Source: Rhizobium sp. Root482
GTDB lineage: Bacteria > Pseudomonadota > Alphaproteobacteria > Rhizobiales > Rhizobiaceae
Length of the DNA: 64,000 nucleotides
Direction of reading: 5' to 3'
Assembly: GCF_001426565.1 (NCBI RefSeq)
Contig: NZ_LMFA01000001.1
Coordinates: 395,287 to 459,286 of the forward strand
Below, one piece after another: positions 8,621 to 17,574 of this stretch (position 1 is its first letter; each line of letters starts with the position of its first letter). Made by a program: the position numbers and the translations under genes. The notes beneath the pieces were generated by a model that saw only the letters and a list, made by a program, of their open reading frames with translations, did not search any database and was not told where the DNA came from.

Positions 8621-8956
8621 CTACTCGGCCGCCATCATCAGGCTTTCGAGCGCGATGAACAGCGCTCCATCCTCGTTGCGTAGCGGAATGGTTTTCACCG
8701 CCCCCTCGTCCGCACCAAGAGCCTTGCCGGTCTCCAGCGAGATCACCCAATTGTGCAGCGGGCAGGTCACGGCCCTGGCATGGACGATGCCCTGGCTCAG
8801 AGGGCCGCCCTTGTGCGGGCAATGGTCCTCGACGGCAAAAGCCTCGTTTTCGGCGGTGCGGAACACCGCGATCTTGCCTTGCGGAGTTTTCACGCAGCGT
8901 GCACCGCGCAACGGAATATCGGCGATGTTGCCGATGGCGATCCAGTTCGTGTCCAT
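8621..8956 (-). CDS. nirD: Nitrite reductase small subunit, Rieske-type
   Basis: Small subunit of NADH-dependent assimilatory nitrite reductase, 111 residues. The two Rieske-type halves are CPHKGGPLSQG and CPLHNW, giving the Cys-X-His ... Cys-X2-His pattern for a [2Fe-2S] cluster. The start is ATG 8956, which matches the family N-terminus (WIAIGNIADIP); the frame stays open further upstream only inside nirB. It lies 4 bases after nirB and directly abuts nasA, so the three genes are translationally coupled. Confidence 0.95.
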   Translation of the reverse strand: MDTNWIAIGNIADIPLRGARCVKTPQGKIAVFRTAENEAFAVEDHCPHKGGPLSQGIVHARAVTCPLHNWVISLETGKALGADEGAVKTIPLRNEDGALFIALESLMMAAE

Positions 8957-8960
8957 GGGC

Positions 8961-11411
8961 TTACTCCGCCGCCTCACCGTAGCCGATGGTCGCCATCGGC
9001 CTGAATTCATGCTTGTCCTTGCCGGAGACACGCTCCGACCAGGGATCGACCTGGGCGAATTTTTGGGAAAAGACGAAGCGATCGTAATAGGCCTTGCGTT
9101 TCACCGCATCGCCCATGATCTGGCGTCGGATCTCTTCAAGCCCGACACGCTTTGCCCATTTGTAGATCCGCTCGAGATAGCGCGCCTGCTCGCGGTACAT
9201 TTGTGCCAGCGCCACGATATGCTCCAGCGCCTCGTCCTCCGTCCTGACGAGGCCAAGCACCTCGGTGCCCTTGATGTCGAGGCCCGCCGCACCGGCGAAA
9301 TGGATCTCGAAGCCTGAATCGACGCAGATCACGCCGATGTCCTTGCAGGTCGCCTCGGCGCAGTTGCGCGGACAGCCGGAAACGGCGAGCTTCAGCTTGG
9401 CCGGCGTCCAGGAGCCCCACATGAACTTCTCGATACGGATGCCAAGCCCGGTGGAATCCTGCGTGCCGAACCGGCACCAGTCCGAACCGACGCACGTCTT
9501 TACCGTGCGCAGCCCCTTGGCATAGGCCTGTCCGGAAACGAAGCCCGCCTTGCCGAGATCTTCCCAGACGGCCGGCAGGTCTTCCTTCTCGATGCCGAGC
9601 AGGTCGATGCGCTGGCCGCCGGTGACCTTCACCAGCGGGATTTCGAACTTGTCGACGACATCCGCGATGGCACGCAATTCATGCGCATTGGTCACTCCGC
9701 CCCACATGCGCGGCACGACCGAATAGGTGCCATCCTTCTGGATATTGGCGTGAACGCGCTCGTTGATATAGCGCGACTGATAGTCGTCCGCATATTCGTC
9801 CGGCCAGTCGCAGACGAGATAGTAGTTGAGCGCCGGGCGGCACTTGGCGCAACCGCAGGAGGTCTTCCATTGCAGTTCCTGCATGACCGCCGGAATGGTT
9901 TTCAGCTTTTTCGCCTTGATGAGGCGGCGCACGTCGTCATGGCTAAGATCGGTGCAACCGCACATCGGCTGGACAGCGGCGGGATTGTAATTTTCGCCGA
10001 GCGTCAGCGTCATCAGTTGTTCGACGAGCCCCGTGCACGAGCCGCAGGAGGCCGATGCCTTGGTATGCGCACGAACCTCGTCAAGCGAGGTCAAGCCCTT
10101 GCCCGTGATGGTCGAGACGATCTTGCCCTTGCAGACGCCGTTGCAGCCGCAGATTTCCGCATCATCCGGCAAGGCTGCAACGGCCGCCATAGGGTCCAGC
10201 GGAGCACCCCCTTGGTAGGCCTGTCCGAAGATCAACGTCTCACGCATCTGCGAGATGTCCGTCTCCTTCTTCTTGAGGTCGTTGAACCAGGCCCCGTCGG
10301 CGGTCTCGCCATAGAGCACCGTGCCGATGATCCGGTTCCCCTTCAGCACCACCCGCTTGTAGACACCGGCAGAGGCATCGCGCAGCACGATTTCCTCGCG
10401 GTCGTCACCATCGGCGAAATCGCCGAGCGAGAAGAGCTCGATGCCCGTGACCTTGAGCTTGGTGGGCGTATCGGAATGCACGAAGGCGGCCGTGGTTTCG
10501 CCCGCCAGATGCGAGGCGGCGACACGGGCCATCTCGTAAAGCGGGGCGACGAGGCCATAGACCTGGCCTGAGACTTCGGCGCACTCGCCGAGTGCCAGGA
10601 TGCTGCCGTCGGAGGTCCGCATGCCGTGATCGACGACAATACCCCGGTTGACGGCGAGCCCGGCCTGTACCGCGAGCCCGACGCTCGGGCGGATGCCGAC
10701 GGCCATGACGACGAGCGTCGCCGGTATGATGCGGCCGTCGTCCAGTTCGATACCCTCGACCCTACCATCGCCGACGATGGCCTTGGTATTTGCCTTGCAG
10801 ACGATCTTGATGCCGCGCCCTTCCAGTTCCTTCTGCAGCAGATAGCCGGCGGCGGGATCGAGCTGCCGATCCATCAGCGTCGGCATGACATGGAGGACCG
10901 TGACATCCATGCCGCGGCCGGCAAGGCCGGCGGCGGCTTCCAGCCCAAGCAGGCCGCCGCCGATGACGACGGCCTTTTCGCGCGACTGGGCGGCAAGCAG
11001 CATGGCCTGCACGTCATCGAGGTCGCGATAGGTGATCACGCCGCGCATATCCTTGCCCGGCACGGGCAGGATGAACGGCACGGAGCCGGTGGCGATCACC
11101 AGCTTGTCGTAGCTCTCGGTCACGCCATGGTCGGAGGTGACGGTCTTGGCGTTACGGTCGATGGCGACGATGCGATGGCCCTTGTAGAGGGTGATGCCGT
11201 GTTTGATGTACCAGCCGTCGCCGTGGATGATGATCTCTTCGTATTCCTTCTCGCCGGAAAGAACCGGCGAGAGCATGATGCGGTCGTAGTTCACCCGCGG
11301 CTCGGCGTTGAAGATGGTGACCTGGTAACGGCCAGGGGCCTTTTCGAGGAGGTGCTCCAGCATGCGCCCCGGCGCCATGCCATTGCCGATGATGACGAGT
11401 TTCTCGGTCAT
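8961..11411 (-). CDS. nirB: Nitrite reductase (NADH) large subunit
   Basis: Siroheme enzyme reducing nitrite to ammonium with NADH, 816 residues. Domains in order: FAD/NAD(P)-binding (IIGNGMAPGR near residue 8, VVIGGGLLGLEAAAGLAGRG near 150), a BFD-like [2Fe-2S] domain (CGCNGVCKG ... CGSC), a second Cys-rich segment (CGCTDLSHDDV), then the nitrite/sulfite reductase halves. The siroheme-[4Fe-4S] cysteines are CVGSDWC and CPRNC. The frame extends past the start into the transporter gene up to 11972, but MTEKLVIIGNG at 11411 matches the family start. It lies 17 bases after the transporter gene. Confidence 0.97.
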   Translation of the reverse strand: MTEKLVIIGNGMAPGRMLEHLLEKAPGRYQVTIFNAEPRVNYDRIMLSPVLSGEKEYEEIIIHGDGWYIKHGITLYKGHRIVAIDRNAKTVTSDHGVTESYDKLVIATGSVPFILPVPGKDMRGVITYRDLDDVQAMLLAAQSREKAVVIGGGLLGLEAAAGLAGRGMDVTVLHVMPTLMDRQLDPAAGYLLQKELEGRGIKIVCKANTKAIVGDGRVEGIELDDGRIIPATLVVMAVGIRPSVGLAVQAGLAVNRGIVVDHGMRTSDGSILALGECAEVSGQVYGLVAPLYEMARVAASHLAGETTAAFVHSDTPTKLKVTGIELFSLGDFADGDDREEIVLRDASAGVYKRVVLKGNRIIGTVLYGETADGAWFNDLKKKETDISQMRETLIFGQAYQGGAPLDPMAAVAALPDDAEICGCNGVCKGKIVSTITGKGLTSLDEVRAHTKASASCGSCTGLVEQLMTLTLGENYNPAAVQPMCGCTDLSHDDVRRLIKAKKLKTIPAVMQELQWKTSCGCAKCRPALNYYLVCDWPDEYADDYQSRYINERVHANIQKDGTYSVVPRMWGGVTNAHELRAIADVVDKFEIPLVKVTGGQRIDLLGIEKEDLPAVWEDLGKAGFVSGQAYAKGLRTVKTCVGSDWCRFGTQDSTGLGIRIEKFMWGSWTPAKLKLAVSGCPRNCAEATCKDIGVICVDSGFEIHFAGAAGLDIKGTEVLGLVRTEDEALEHIVALAQMYREQARYLERIYKWAKRVGLEEIRRQIMGDAVKRKAYYDRFVFSQKFAQVDPWSERVSGKDKHEFRPMATIGYGEAAE

Positions 11412-11428
11412 GGTCTGTCCTTGTCTGT

Positions 11429-12685
11429 TCATGCGGCCGAAGCCGTCGGCAGGGAAAGCGCGCGGCGCTCCATCTGGCGGATCGAGAGATGCATCCACAG
11501 GAGCGCCACAGCGACGATTGCGAGGAGAAGCAGGAAACAGCTCGACCAGAGGCCGGTCGCATCCTTGAGAAGTCCGAAGGCGATGGGCAGCACGAAGCCG
11601 CCAAGCCCGCCAACCATACCGACGATGCCGCCGACCGCGCCGATGCTGTCCGGATAGTAGGCAGGGATATGCTTGTAGACGGCGGCCTTGCCGAGGCTCA
11701 TGACGAAGCCGAGCACGAAGACGGTGACGATGAAGATCGCCGGCGTGATGCCGAAGCCGCCCTCCTCGCTCGCAACCGGCAGCGAAAGGATGAGCGTCGC
11801 CACCGCCGAGACGCCGAGCATCCAGTACATGACGCTGCGGGCGCCCTTGCGATCGGAAAGCACGCCGCCGAAGGCGCGGAACAGGCTGCCCGGAACGGAA
11901 TAGCAGGCCGCGATCATCCCGGCTGCGGCGATATCGAAGCCATAGACACCGACGAGATAGCGCGGCAGCCACAGCGACAGGGCGACGAAGCCGCCGAAGG
12001 CAAAGAAATAATAGAGCGAGAAGCGCCAGACCTGCGGGCTCCCGAGCGGCGCGAACTCCTGGGCGAGGCTGCGCTGTGGCACCTGGCGCTGGCGGCGGTC
12101 GCGGAAGGCCGGGTCATCGCTTGTCGTGAACCAGAAGATGAGCGCCGTGATGACAAGCACGCCAGCCCAGATTTCCGCCACCGCCTGCCAGCCCCAGGCG
12201 AGGAGCACGAAGGGCGCGAGGAATTTCGTCACCGCCGCGCCGACATTGCCAGCGCCGAAGATGCCGAGCACGGTGCCCTGCTTTTCCGGCGGAAAGAACG
12301 GCGAGACATAGGCGACACCCACGGCAAAGGAGCCGCCGGCAAGACCGACACCGAGGCCGGCGAGCAGCATCTGCGGATATGTCGTTGCATGGGCGAGCAG
12401 GAAGGTGGCGAGCGCCGCGGCCAGCATGGTCAGCGTGTAGACGAGGCGACCGCCATAACGACCCGTCCAGACCCCCAGCAGAATGCGCACCAGCGAGCCG
12501 GTCAGGATGGGCGTGCCGACAAGGAGACCGAATTGCGCCTCGCTGAGAGCGAGATCTTGGCTGATGCTGATGCCGATGATCGCGAAGATCGTCCACACGG
12601 CGAAACAGATGGTGAATGCGAAGGTGGACATCCACAGGGCCGTGCCAGGTTCGCTGGCGGATAAAGACTGCTTGCTCTCAGACAT
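11429..12685 (-). CDS. Nitrate/nitrite transporter, MFS (NarK/NasA type)
   Basis: Twelve-helix major facilitator importer for nitrate, 418 residues. Two nitrate-porter signature regions are visible: GAGNVGAAV in the first half and GGLGGFVLPIAFG in the second. The start is ATG 12685 (MSESKQSL); upstream codons in the same frame overlap the terminator of the leader RNA and are not coding. It is the first gene of the structural operon transporter-nirB-nirD-nasA. Its expression is predicted to depend on the sigma-54 promoter and the ANTAR-type leader directly upstream. Confidence 0.95.
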   Translation of the reverse strand: MSESKQSLSASEPGTALWMSTFAFTICFAVWTIFAIIGISISQDLALSEAQFGLLVGTPILTGSLVRILLGVWTGRYGGRLVYTLTMLAAALATFLLAHATTYPQMLLAGLGVGLAGGSFAVGVAYVSPFFPPEKQGTVLGIFGAGNVGAAVTKFLAPFVLLAWGWQAVAEIWAGVLVITALIFWFTTSDDPAFRDRRQRQVPQRSLAQEFAPLGSPQVWRFSLYYFFAFGGFVALSLWLPRYLVGVYGFDIAAAGMIAACYSVPGSLFRAFGGVLSDRKGARSVMYWMLGVSAVATLILSLPVASEEGGFGITPAIFIVTVFVLGFVMSLGKAAVYKHIPAYYPDSIGAVGGIVGMVGGLGGFVLPIAFGLLKDATGLWSSCFLLLLAIVAVALLWMHLSIRQMERRALSLPTASAA

Positions 12686-12731
12686 GGCTTCTCCGAGGCC
12701 CGACAAGGTCGTGCCGCTCCATCTTGGGATT

Positions 12732-12806
12732 GAAAACAAAAAGCCGCTGGCCAGGTGCACGCGGCATGGCTACGTCCATGCGCACGGAATCCTGATCAGC
12801 GGCTTT
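12732..12806 (-). terminator. Intrinsic terminator inside the nas leader
   Basis: The 10-bp stem AAAGCCGCTG (12806 to 12797) pairs with CAGCGGCTTT (12749 to 12740) and is followed by TTTGTTTT. The loop region has further pairing (GTGC/GCAC and GCATGG/CCATGC), giving one long hairpin. It ends about 50 bases before the transporter start codon. It shares its 5' arm with ANTAR hairpin P2, the expected mutually exclusive switch. Confidence 0.85.
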
Positions 12807-12857
12807 GCTGGCAAGGCGCCCGTCATTGGACGCCGATCTTCTGGCCCGAGGGCCTTC
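12732..12857 (-). promoter_or_regulatory. ANTAR-type two-hairpin antitermination leader of the nas operon
   Basis: In RNA sense this stretch begins near the predicted start site and holds two hairpins with six-base loops that both have A at loop position 1 and G at position 4, as known ANTAR targets do. Hairpin P1 (12834 to 12815) has a 7-bp stem GGCGUCC/GGGCGCC with loop AAUGAC. Hairpin P2 (12810 to 12797) has stem CAGC/GCUG with loop AAAGCC. P2 overlaps the 5' arm of the intrinsic terminator that follows, so forming P2 should prevent termination. The ANTAR protein NasT is encoded just upstream, which makes the regulator-target pairing natural. The fold was drawn by hand. Confidence 0.85.
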
Positions 12858-12866
12858 CTATAGATA

Positions 12867-12882
12867 AGCAATCGGCATGCCA
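12867..12882 (-). promoter_or_regulatory. Sigma-54 (RpoN) promoter of the nas operon
   Basis: Minus-strand TGGCATG-CCGA-TTGCT matches the -24/-12 consensus TGGCACG-N4-TTGCW with exact spacing and one mismatch. Transcription should begin near 12856-12857, immediately before the ANTAR hairpins. Upstream DNA (12890-12990) is AT-rich and has GTGCA/TGCAC half-sites near 12959 and 12972 that could be parts of NtrC sites, though no full consensus was found. Confidence 0.8.
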
Positions 12883-13012
12883 GTTTTGGCAGTCTTTTGA
12901 TTTTAAAAGAAAAAATAAACTACACGCAGTGAAGCAGACTGGCGCCGGCGTTTAGTTCGTGCAGACGCAAAGCCAATTTTTGTGCAGTGCGCATAAATTA
13001 AGCGCGACCTGG

Positions 13013-14227
13013 TCAGCCGGTCGATTGGGAAGCGATATAGGCATCGATGTCGTCGGGGTCGAAGCGCCCGCCGTCGAAGAAGCCATCCGGTCCCAGCGTC
13101 AAAGCACCGGAGGACCCTACAGGTGTCGTCACGATCAAGGCGCCTTCAACCTTCGCGCTTGCCGACGGCATGGCAATGCCGTGGTCCTTCAATGCGGCGC
13201 GGTAGATATCCGGCCGATAGGTCTCCGCCGCAATGCGCTGGCGATCCGCCGTGTGCCCGATCTGCCGCCAGCGGACCATCTGGGTGTAAAACCACAGGGC
13301 ATGGCTCTTCCATGGGAAGGTCGCGGCCTTCGCGTTCGGAACGAAGAAATCCCCGACAGTCTGCACCACCCCGCCGCCGACCGGAAGATTGCCGCTAAGG
13401 GCAGGAAGGAGCAGATCCGCATCGAGCCCGACAAAGGCTGGCTTTGCCAGAAGCGCGGCAAGCGCCGGATGGTTCTCCGGCTGGGAACACCAGAGCGAGG
13501 CCTGCTGGAGCGCCACAAGCAGGGCAGCCATCGCCTCCGGATTGGTCTTGGCCCAGCGTGCATCGACGCCAAGCACCTTTTCCGGGCTCGACCGCCAAAT
13601 CGCCGCCTTGACGGTCGCAAGATGCCCACCGCGACGAAGCACGCCGAAACTGTTCCAGGGTTCGCCCGCGCAATAACCGTCAATCACGCCTTCGGCGAGC
13701 GCATTGCCCATATCCGGCGGCGGCAGGACGGCGATCTCGATATCGCGATCCGGATTTATGCCGCTGGCCGCCAGCCAGTAACGCAGTTCGTAATTGTGCC
13801 CGGAATAGGGATGTACGACCCCGAAGCGCAGCGGCGGGCCTGCACGCCGATCAATGACCCGGCGCAGGGCCGCGCCGTTCACGCGCGCGTCGAGATCCGC
13901 CTTTGCGCCATTGTCCGCCATCGCCTGCCAGAGCGCGGAAGAGACCGTCACCGCATTGCCACCGAGCCCGAGCGCCATCGGCACGATCATGTCGGGAGCC
14001 GGGACGTTGAGCCCCAGATTGCAGGCGATCGGCATGGGGCCGAGAATGTGCGCGACATCGATATGCCGGACGGCAAGCCGGTCGCGAATGCTCGCCCAGG
14101 AGCGTTCGCGCAAGAGCGTGAGGTCGATGGCCTGTTCCTCGGCAAAGCCCATTTCGCGGGCGACGACGAGGAGCGCGCTGTCGAGCAAGGGCACGAAACC
14201 AGCGGTGATGGCGTGGCGCGTCGTCAT
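13013..14227 (-). CDS. nasS: Cytoplasmic nitrate sensor NasS (NrtA/CmpA-like)
   Basis: A 404-residue protein with the fold of nitrate-binding periplasmic proteins (GFVPLLDSALLVVAREMGF at the start, then WASIRDRLAVRHIDVAHILGPMP, and GYCAGEPWN in the centre). It has no signal peptide, which fits a cytoplasmic sensor. In known systems NasS binds NasT without nitrate and releases it when nitrate is bound. Its start codon overlaps the nasT stop (ATGA at 14224-14227), so the two are made together. It ends about 130 bases before the sigma-54 promoter of the structural operon. Confidence 0.93.
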   Translation of the reverse strand: MTTRHAITAGFVPLLDSALLVVAREMGFAEEQAIDLTLLRERSWASIRDRLAVRHIDVAHILGPMPIACNLGLNVPAPDMIVPMALGLGGNAVTVSSALWQAMADNGAKADLDARVNGAALRRVIDRRAGPPLRFGVVHPYSGHNYELRYWLAASGINPDRDIEIAVLPPPDMGNALAEGVIDGYCAGEPWNSFGVLRRGGHLATVKAAIWRSSPEKVLGVDARWAKTNPEAMAALLVALQQASLWCSQPENHPALAALLAKPAFVGLDADLLLPALSGNLPVGGGVVQTVGDFFVPNAKAATFPWKSHALWFYTQMVRWRQIGHTADRQRIAAETYRPDIYRAALKDHGIAMPSASAKVEGALIVTTPVGSSGALTLGPDGFFDGGRFDPDDIDAYIASQSTG

Positions 14228-14826
14228 TCCTTCCCTCCCGGATCGAGCAGGCTGGCCGCAGTGACGAGGCTCTGGGCGATCTCGACGATCTTGCGGTTCT
14301 GGTTCATCGCCGTGCGGCGCAGCAGCGCATAGGCCTCCTCTTCGGAGATTCCGCGCGAACGCATCAGGAGCCCCTTGGCACGGTCGACGATCTTGCGGTT
14401 TTCCAGTTCGCCGCGTGTTTCTTCCAGTTCGCGGCTGAGGCGCGAGAAGGCGTTGAAGCGGCTGATCGCCATTTTCAGGATCGGCCGCACCCGCTCCTGT
14501 TTCAGCCCATCGACGATATAGGCCGAAACTCCCGCCTCGACCGCCGCCTCGATGGAGGCCTCGTCGGACTTGTCGACGAACATGGCGATCGGGCGCTTTA
14601 CGGCGCGCGAAAGCTGGAACATGCTTTCCAGCATGTCGCGGTTGGGATTTTCAAGATCGATGACGATGACATCGGGGTTGCGATTGGCAATGCAACGCGC
14701 AAGGCCATGCATGTTGTCGATGACGGTGACCCGGTCATAACCGGCATCGCGCAGTCCATCCTCGATAATGGCCGCGCGGATGCGATTTTCGTCTATGACC
14801 AGTACGTTCAGTCCGCTCGGTTTCAT
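14224..14826 (-). CDS. nasT: ANTAR-domain antitermination response regulator NasT
   Basis: A 200-residue two-domain protein. Residues 1-125 form a receiver-like fold (NVLVIDENRIRAAIIEDGL, VIVIDLENPNRD), and residues 135-195 form the RNA-binding ANTAR domain (RKIVDRAKGLLM ... EEEAYALLRR). It should bind the paired hexaloop hairpins upstream of the nitrate transporter gene and allow read-through. It overlaps nasS by four bases. The 143-base gap to the next gene upstream must hold its promoter; I saw no clear motif there. Confidence 0.95.
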   Translation of the reverse strand: MKPSGLNVLVIDENRIRAAIIEDGLRDAGYDRVTVIDNMHGLARCIANRNPDVIVIDLENPNRDMLESMFQLSRAVKRPIAMFVDKSDEASIEAAVEAGVSAYIVDGLKQERVRPILKMAISRFNAFSRLSRELEETRGELENRKIVDRAKGLLMRSRGISEEEAYALLRRTAMNQNRKIVEIAQSLVTAASLLDPGGKE

Positions 14827-14969
14827 ACCGCTATCGCATTGAGAGCACGCCGCCGGATTGCCGCGTCGTCATTTTGCAATGCAGCATCACGTCGGCAAAA
14901 TCAAGTAATACGAAACTAGACCGGGTCCGCGCACGTCGAAACAGGAGAGAATTTTGAACGGCTTCAAAC

Positions 14970-15935
14970 TTACTGCCCCCGTCGCGCGCTGGCGGGCGTT
15001 TCCCCATAGGCAGCCTTGAAGGCGCGGGAAAAATGTCCGGCACTGGAAAACCCGGTGGCATAGGCGATCTCGGCGATGGAAAGCGGGCTCTGTTCCAGCA
15101 GGCGCCGGCCGTGCGCGAGGCGGATCATGCGATAGCTATCGAGGAAACTTTGCCCGCGGTGGGCGATGAAGAGCCGGCCGAGATGGCGCGAGCTGATGCC
15201 GGCTAGTCGCGCCATCTCGGCCCGCGTCAGCGGGTTCTCGATGGCCGTTTCCATCTTTTCGAGCACGCTCAGCAAGGCAGGATGGTTGGTGCCGAAGCGC
15301 TCCGCCACCGAACCGCGCTGCGGATCGGCCGGTTCGGCAACCGCAGTATGGAGATACCAGTCGCTGACACGGCGCGCGAAATCCGCACCCATGCGCTCGG
15401 CGATGACCGCATGCATCATGTCAAGCGGCGCCACCCCGCCACCGCAGGTGACCCGTTCGCCACCGACGACGAAGCGCGCCTGATGCGGGACGAGATGCGG
15501 GAATGTTTCGCGCAGCAGGGCCGCATGCTCCCAGTGGATGGTGAAGTCGCAGGCATCGAGCAGGCCGGCCGCCGCCAGCACATAGGCACCGCTCGAAATC
15601 CCGCCGATGCGAATGCCGTCCCGCGCGAATTTCCGCAAGGGCGCGTGCAAAGCGGAACTTGCCTGCCAGTCAGCCGGATTGCCGCCGGCACAGACATAGA
15701 GCGTATGGCAGGCGCCACCGAGATCCGACAGCCGGCCGCAGGCGATTTCCAGATCGGCCGAGCTTCTGACCGGCCGGCCATCTGCCGACAGCGGCACCAC
15801 CTCGTAGAGCGGACTTCCGGCAATGAGGTTCGCGGCACGCAACGGCTCGATTGCCGAGGCATAGGACATCAGCGCGAAATTCGGCAGCAGCACGAAGCCG
15901 ATGCGTTGCAGGTTGCGGGGATCGGATATTTGCAT
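14970..15935 (-). CDS. GATase1/AraC transcription regulator (GbdR/SouR-like)
   Basis: A 321-residue regulator with an N-terminal DJ-1/PfpI-like domain (residues about 10-175, sensing ligand without enzyme activity) and a C-terminal pair of AraC helix-turn-helix motifs (MARLAGISSRHLGRLF and IAEIAYATGFSSAGHFSRAF). This architecture is that of GbdR, SouR and CdhR, activators of glycine betaine, sarcosine and carnitine catabolism. It is transcribed divergently from soxBDAG with 97 bases between the start codons, so it is most likely the sarcosine- or dimethylglycine-responsive activator of that operon. Confidence 0.9.
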   Translation of the reverse strand: MQISDPRNLQRIGFVLLPNFALMSYASAIEPLRAANLIAGSPLYEVVPLSADGRPVRSSADLEIACGRLSDLGGACHTLYVCAGGNPADWQASSALHAPLRKFARDGIRIGGISSGAYVLAAAGLLDACDFTIHWEHAALLRETFPHLVPHQARFVVGGERVTCGGGVAPLDMMHAVIAERMGADFARRVSDWYLHTAVAEPADPQRGSVAERFGTNHPALLSVLEKMETAIENPLTRAEMARLAGISSRHLGRLFIAHRGQSFLDSYRMIRLAHGRRLLEQSPLSIAEIAYATGFSSAGHFSRAFKAAYGETPASARRGQ

Positions 15936-16032
15936 GTCCTAAATCTAGTTCAAAATGTCTCCTTCATGCAATGAGACCCAACCATTCCTTGATATGCAGG
16001 CACATCGGCATCCTTCACGAAAAGCGACAACG

Positions 16033-17283
16033 ATGCGCTACTCCGCCCTCTCCCTCCTTTGGAACGGCCTTCGTGGCAATCGCGACTGGAAGCCGGCCTG
16101 GCGCCAGCCGCAGCCGAAACCGCATTATGACGTGATCATCGTCGGTGGCGGCGGGCACGGGCTGGCGACGGCCTATTACCTCGCCAAGGAATTCGGCATC
16201 GCCAATATCGCGGTGCTGGAAAAGAACTATATCGGCTCCGGCAATGTCGGCCGCAACACGACGATCATCCGCTCCAATTATCTGCTGCCCGGCAACAACC
16301 CCTTCTACGAACTGTCGATGAAGCTGTGGGAAGGACTGGAGCGGGATTTCAACTTCAACGCCATGGTCTCGCAGCGCGGCGTGCTCAATCTCTACCATTC
16401 CGATGCGCAGCGCGACGCCAACATGCGGCGCGGCAATGCCATGCGCCTGCACGGCGTCGATGCCGAGCTGCTCGATACCGACGAGGTGCGTCGGATGGTG
16501 CCCTTTCTCGATTTCGACAATGCCCGCTTTCCCATCAAGGGCGGGCTATTGCAGCGTCGTGGCGGCACCGTGCGCCATGATGCGGTCGCCTGGGGCTATG
16601 CGCGTGGCGCCGACAGCCGCGACGTCGATATCATCCAGGGCTGCGAGGTCACCGGCATCCGCCGCGAGAACGGCCGCGTCACCGGCGTCGAGACCAGCCG
16701 CGGCTTCATCGGCTGCGGCAAGCTGGCACTGGCGGCGGCGGGTAATTCCTCGCAGGTCGCCCGCATGGCCGATCTCAAGCTGCCGCTCGAAAGCCATGTG
16801 CTGCAAGCCTTCGTATCCGAAGGACTGAAACCCTTCATCGACGGCGTCATCACCTTCGGCGCCGGGCATTTCTATGTCTCGCAGTCCGACAAGGGCGGCC
16901 TGGTCTTCGGCGGCGATATCGACGGCTACAACTCCTACGCCCAGCGTGGCAACCTGGCGACCGTCGAGCATGTGGCCGAGGCCGGCAAGGCAATGATCCC
17001 GGCGCTGTCGCGGCTGCGCGTGCTGCGTTCATGGGGGGGCATCATGGATATGTCCATGGACGGTTCGCCGATCATCGACCGCACGCTGATCGACAATCTC
17101 TACCTCAATGCCGGCTGGTGCTACGGCGGCTTCAAGGCGACACCCGCCTCCGGGTTCTGCTTCGCGCATCTCATCGCGCGCAATGCCCCGCACGAGACGG
17201 CGACGGCCTTCCGCCTCGACCGTTTCCAGCGCGGCTATCTCATTGACGAAAAGGGCCAGGGCGCCCAACCCAACCTTCATTGA
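16033..17283 (+). CDS. soxB: Sarcosine oxidase, beta subunit
   Basis: Flavoprotein subunit of heterotetrameric sarcosine oxidase (sarcosine to glycine, feeding formaldehyde units to tetrahydrofolate). At 416 residues it is of usual size. Visible: the dinucleotide fold DVIIVGGGGHGLATAYYLA at 33-51, a conserved SGNVGRNTTIIRSNY stretch, and His182 in GGTVRHDAVAWG, the residue that in characterised SoxB carries covalent FMN. ATG 16033 gives the family N-terminus (MRYSALSLLWNG); no strong ribosome-binding site is seen. First gene of soxBDAG. Confidence 0.97.
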   Translation: MRYSALSLLWNGLRGNRDWKPAWRQPQPKPHYDVIIVGGGGHGLATAYYLAKEFGIANIAVLEKNYIGSGNVGRNTTIIRSNYLLPGNNPFYELSMKLWEGLERDFNFNAMVSQRGVLNLYHSDAQRDANMRRGNAMRLHGVDAELLDTDEVRRMVPFLDFDNARFPIKGGLLQRRGGTVRHDAVAWGYARGADSRDVDIIQGCEVTGIRRENGRVTGVETSRGFIGCGKLALAAAGNSSQVARMADLKLPLESHVLQAFVSEGLKPFIDGVITFGAGHFYVSQSDKGGLVFGGDIDGYNSYAQRGNLATVEHVAEAGKAMIPALSRLRVLRSWGGIMDMSMDGSPIIDRTLIDNLYLNAGWCYGGFKATPASGFCFAHLIARNAPHETATAFRLDRFQRGYLIDEKGQGAQPNLH

Positions 17284-17295
17284 CGGAGCCTTGAC

Positions 17296-17574
17296 ATGGC
17301 AAGCCTCGTGCCCTGCCCGCATTGCGGATCACGACCAAAAGAAGAATTCACCGTCAAGGGCGCGGCGCTGAAGCGCCCTTCTCCCGAGGCGGGAGCAGAC
17401 GCATGGTTCGATTATGTCTATCTGCGCGACAATCCACGCGGCGGTTACGAGGAATATTGGCATCACACCGCCGGCTGCCGCCGCTGGCTGATTGTCGACC
17501 GCGACACCGCGACCCACCAGGTGACATCCTGCCGCGATGCGGCCTCCGCTTCGGCGAAGGAGCACGGCGCATGA
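17296..17574 (+). CDS. soxD: Sarcosine oxidase, delta subunit
   Basis: Small zinc-binding subunit, 92 residues. It has the N-terminal CPHCG motif, the YLRDNPRG segment and a later HHTAGCRRW stretch, typical for SoxD. Lies 12 bases after soxB; its stop overlaps the soxA start (ATGA). Confidence 0.96.
   Translation: MASLVPCPHCGSRPKEEFTVKGAALKRPSPEAGADAWFDYVYLRDNPRGGYEEYWHHTAGCRRWLIVDRDTATHQVTSCRDAASASAKEHGA

Noticed and set aside
5939-8683. 914-codon plus-strand ORF opposite nitrate reductase
   Set aside because: It mirrors nasA, shows no domain and consists of the Arg/Gly/Asp-rich composition expected for a high-GC antisense shadow.
8961-11972. nirB with a 187-residue N-terminal extension
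   Set aside because: The extension lies inside the transporter gene in another frame; the NirB family begins at MTEKLVIIGNG.
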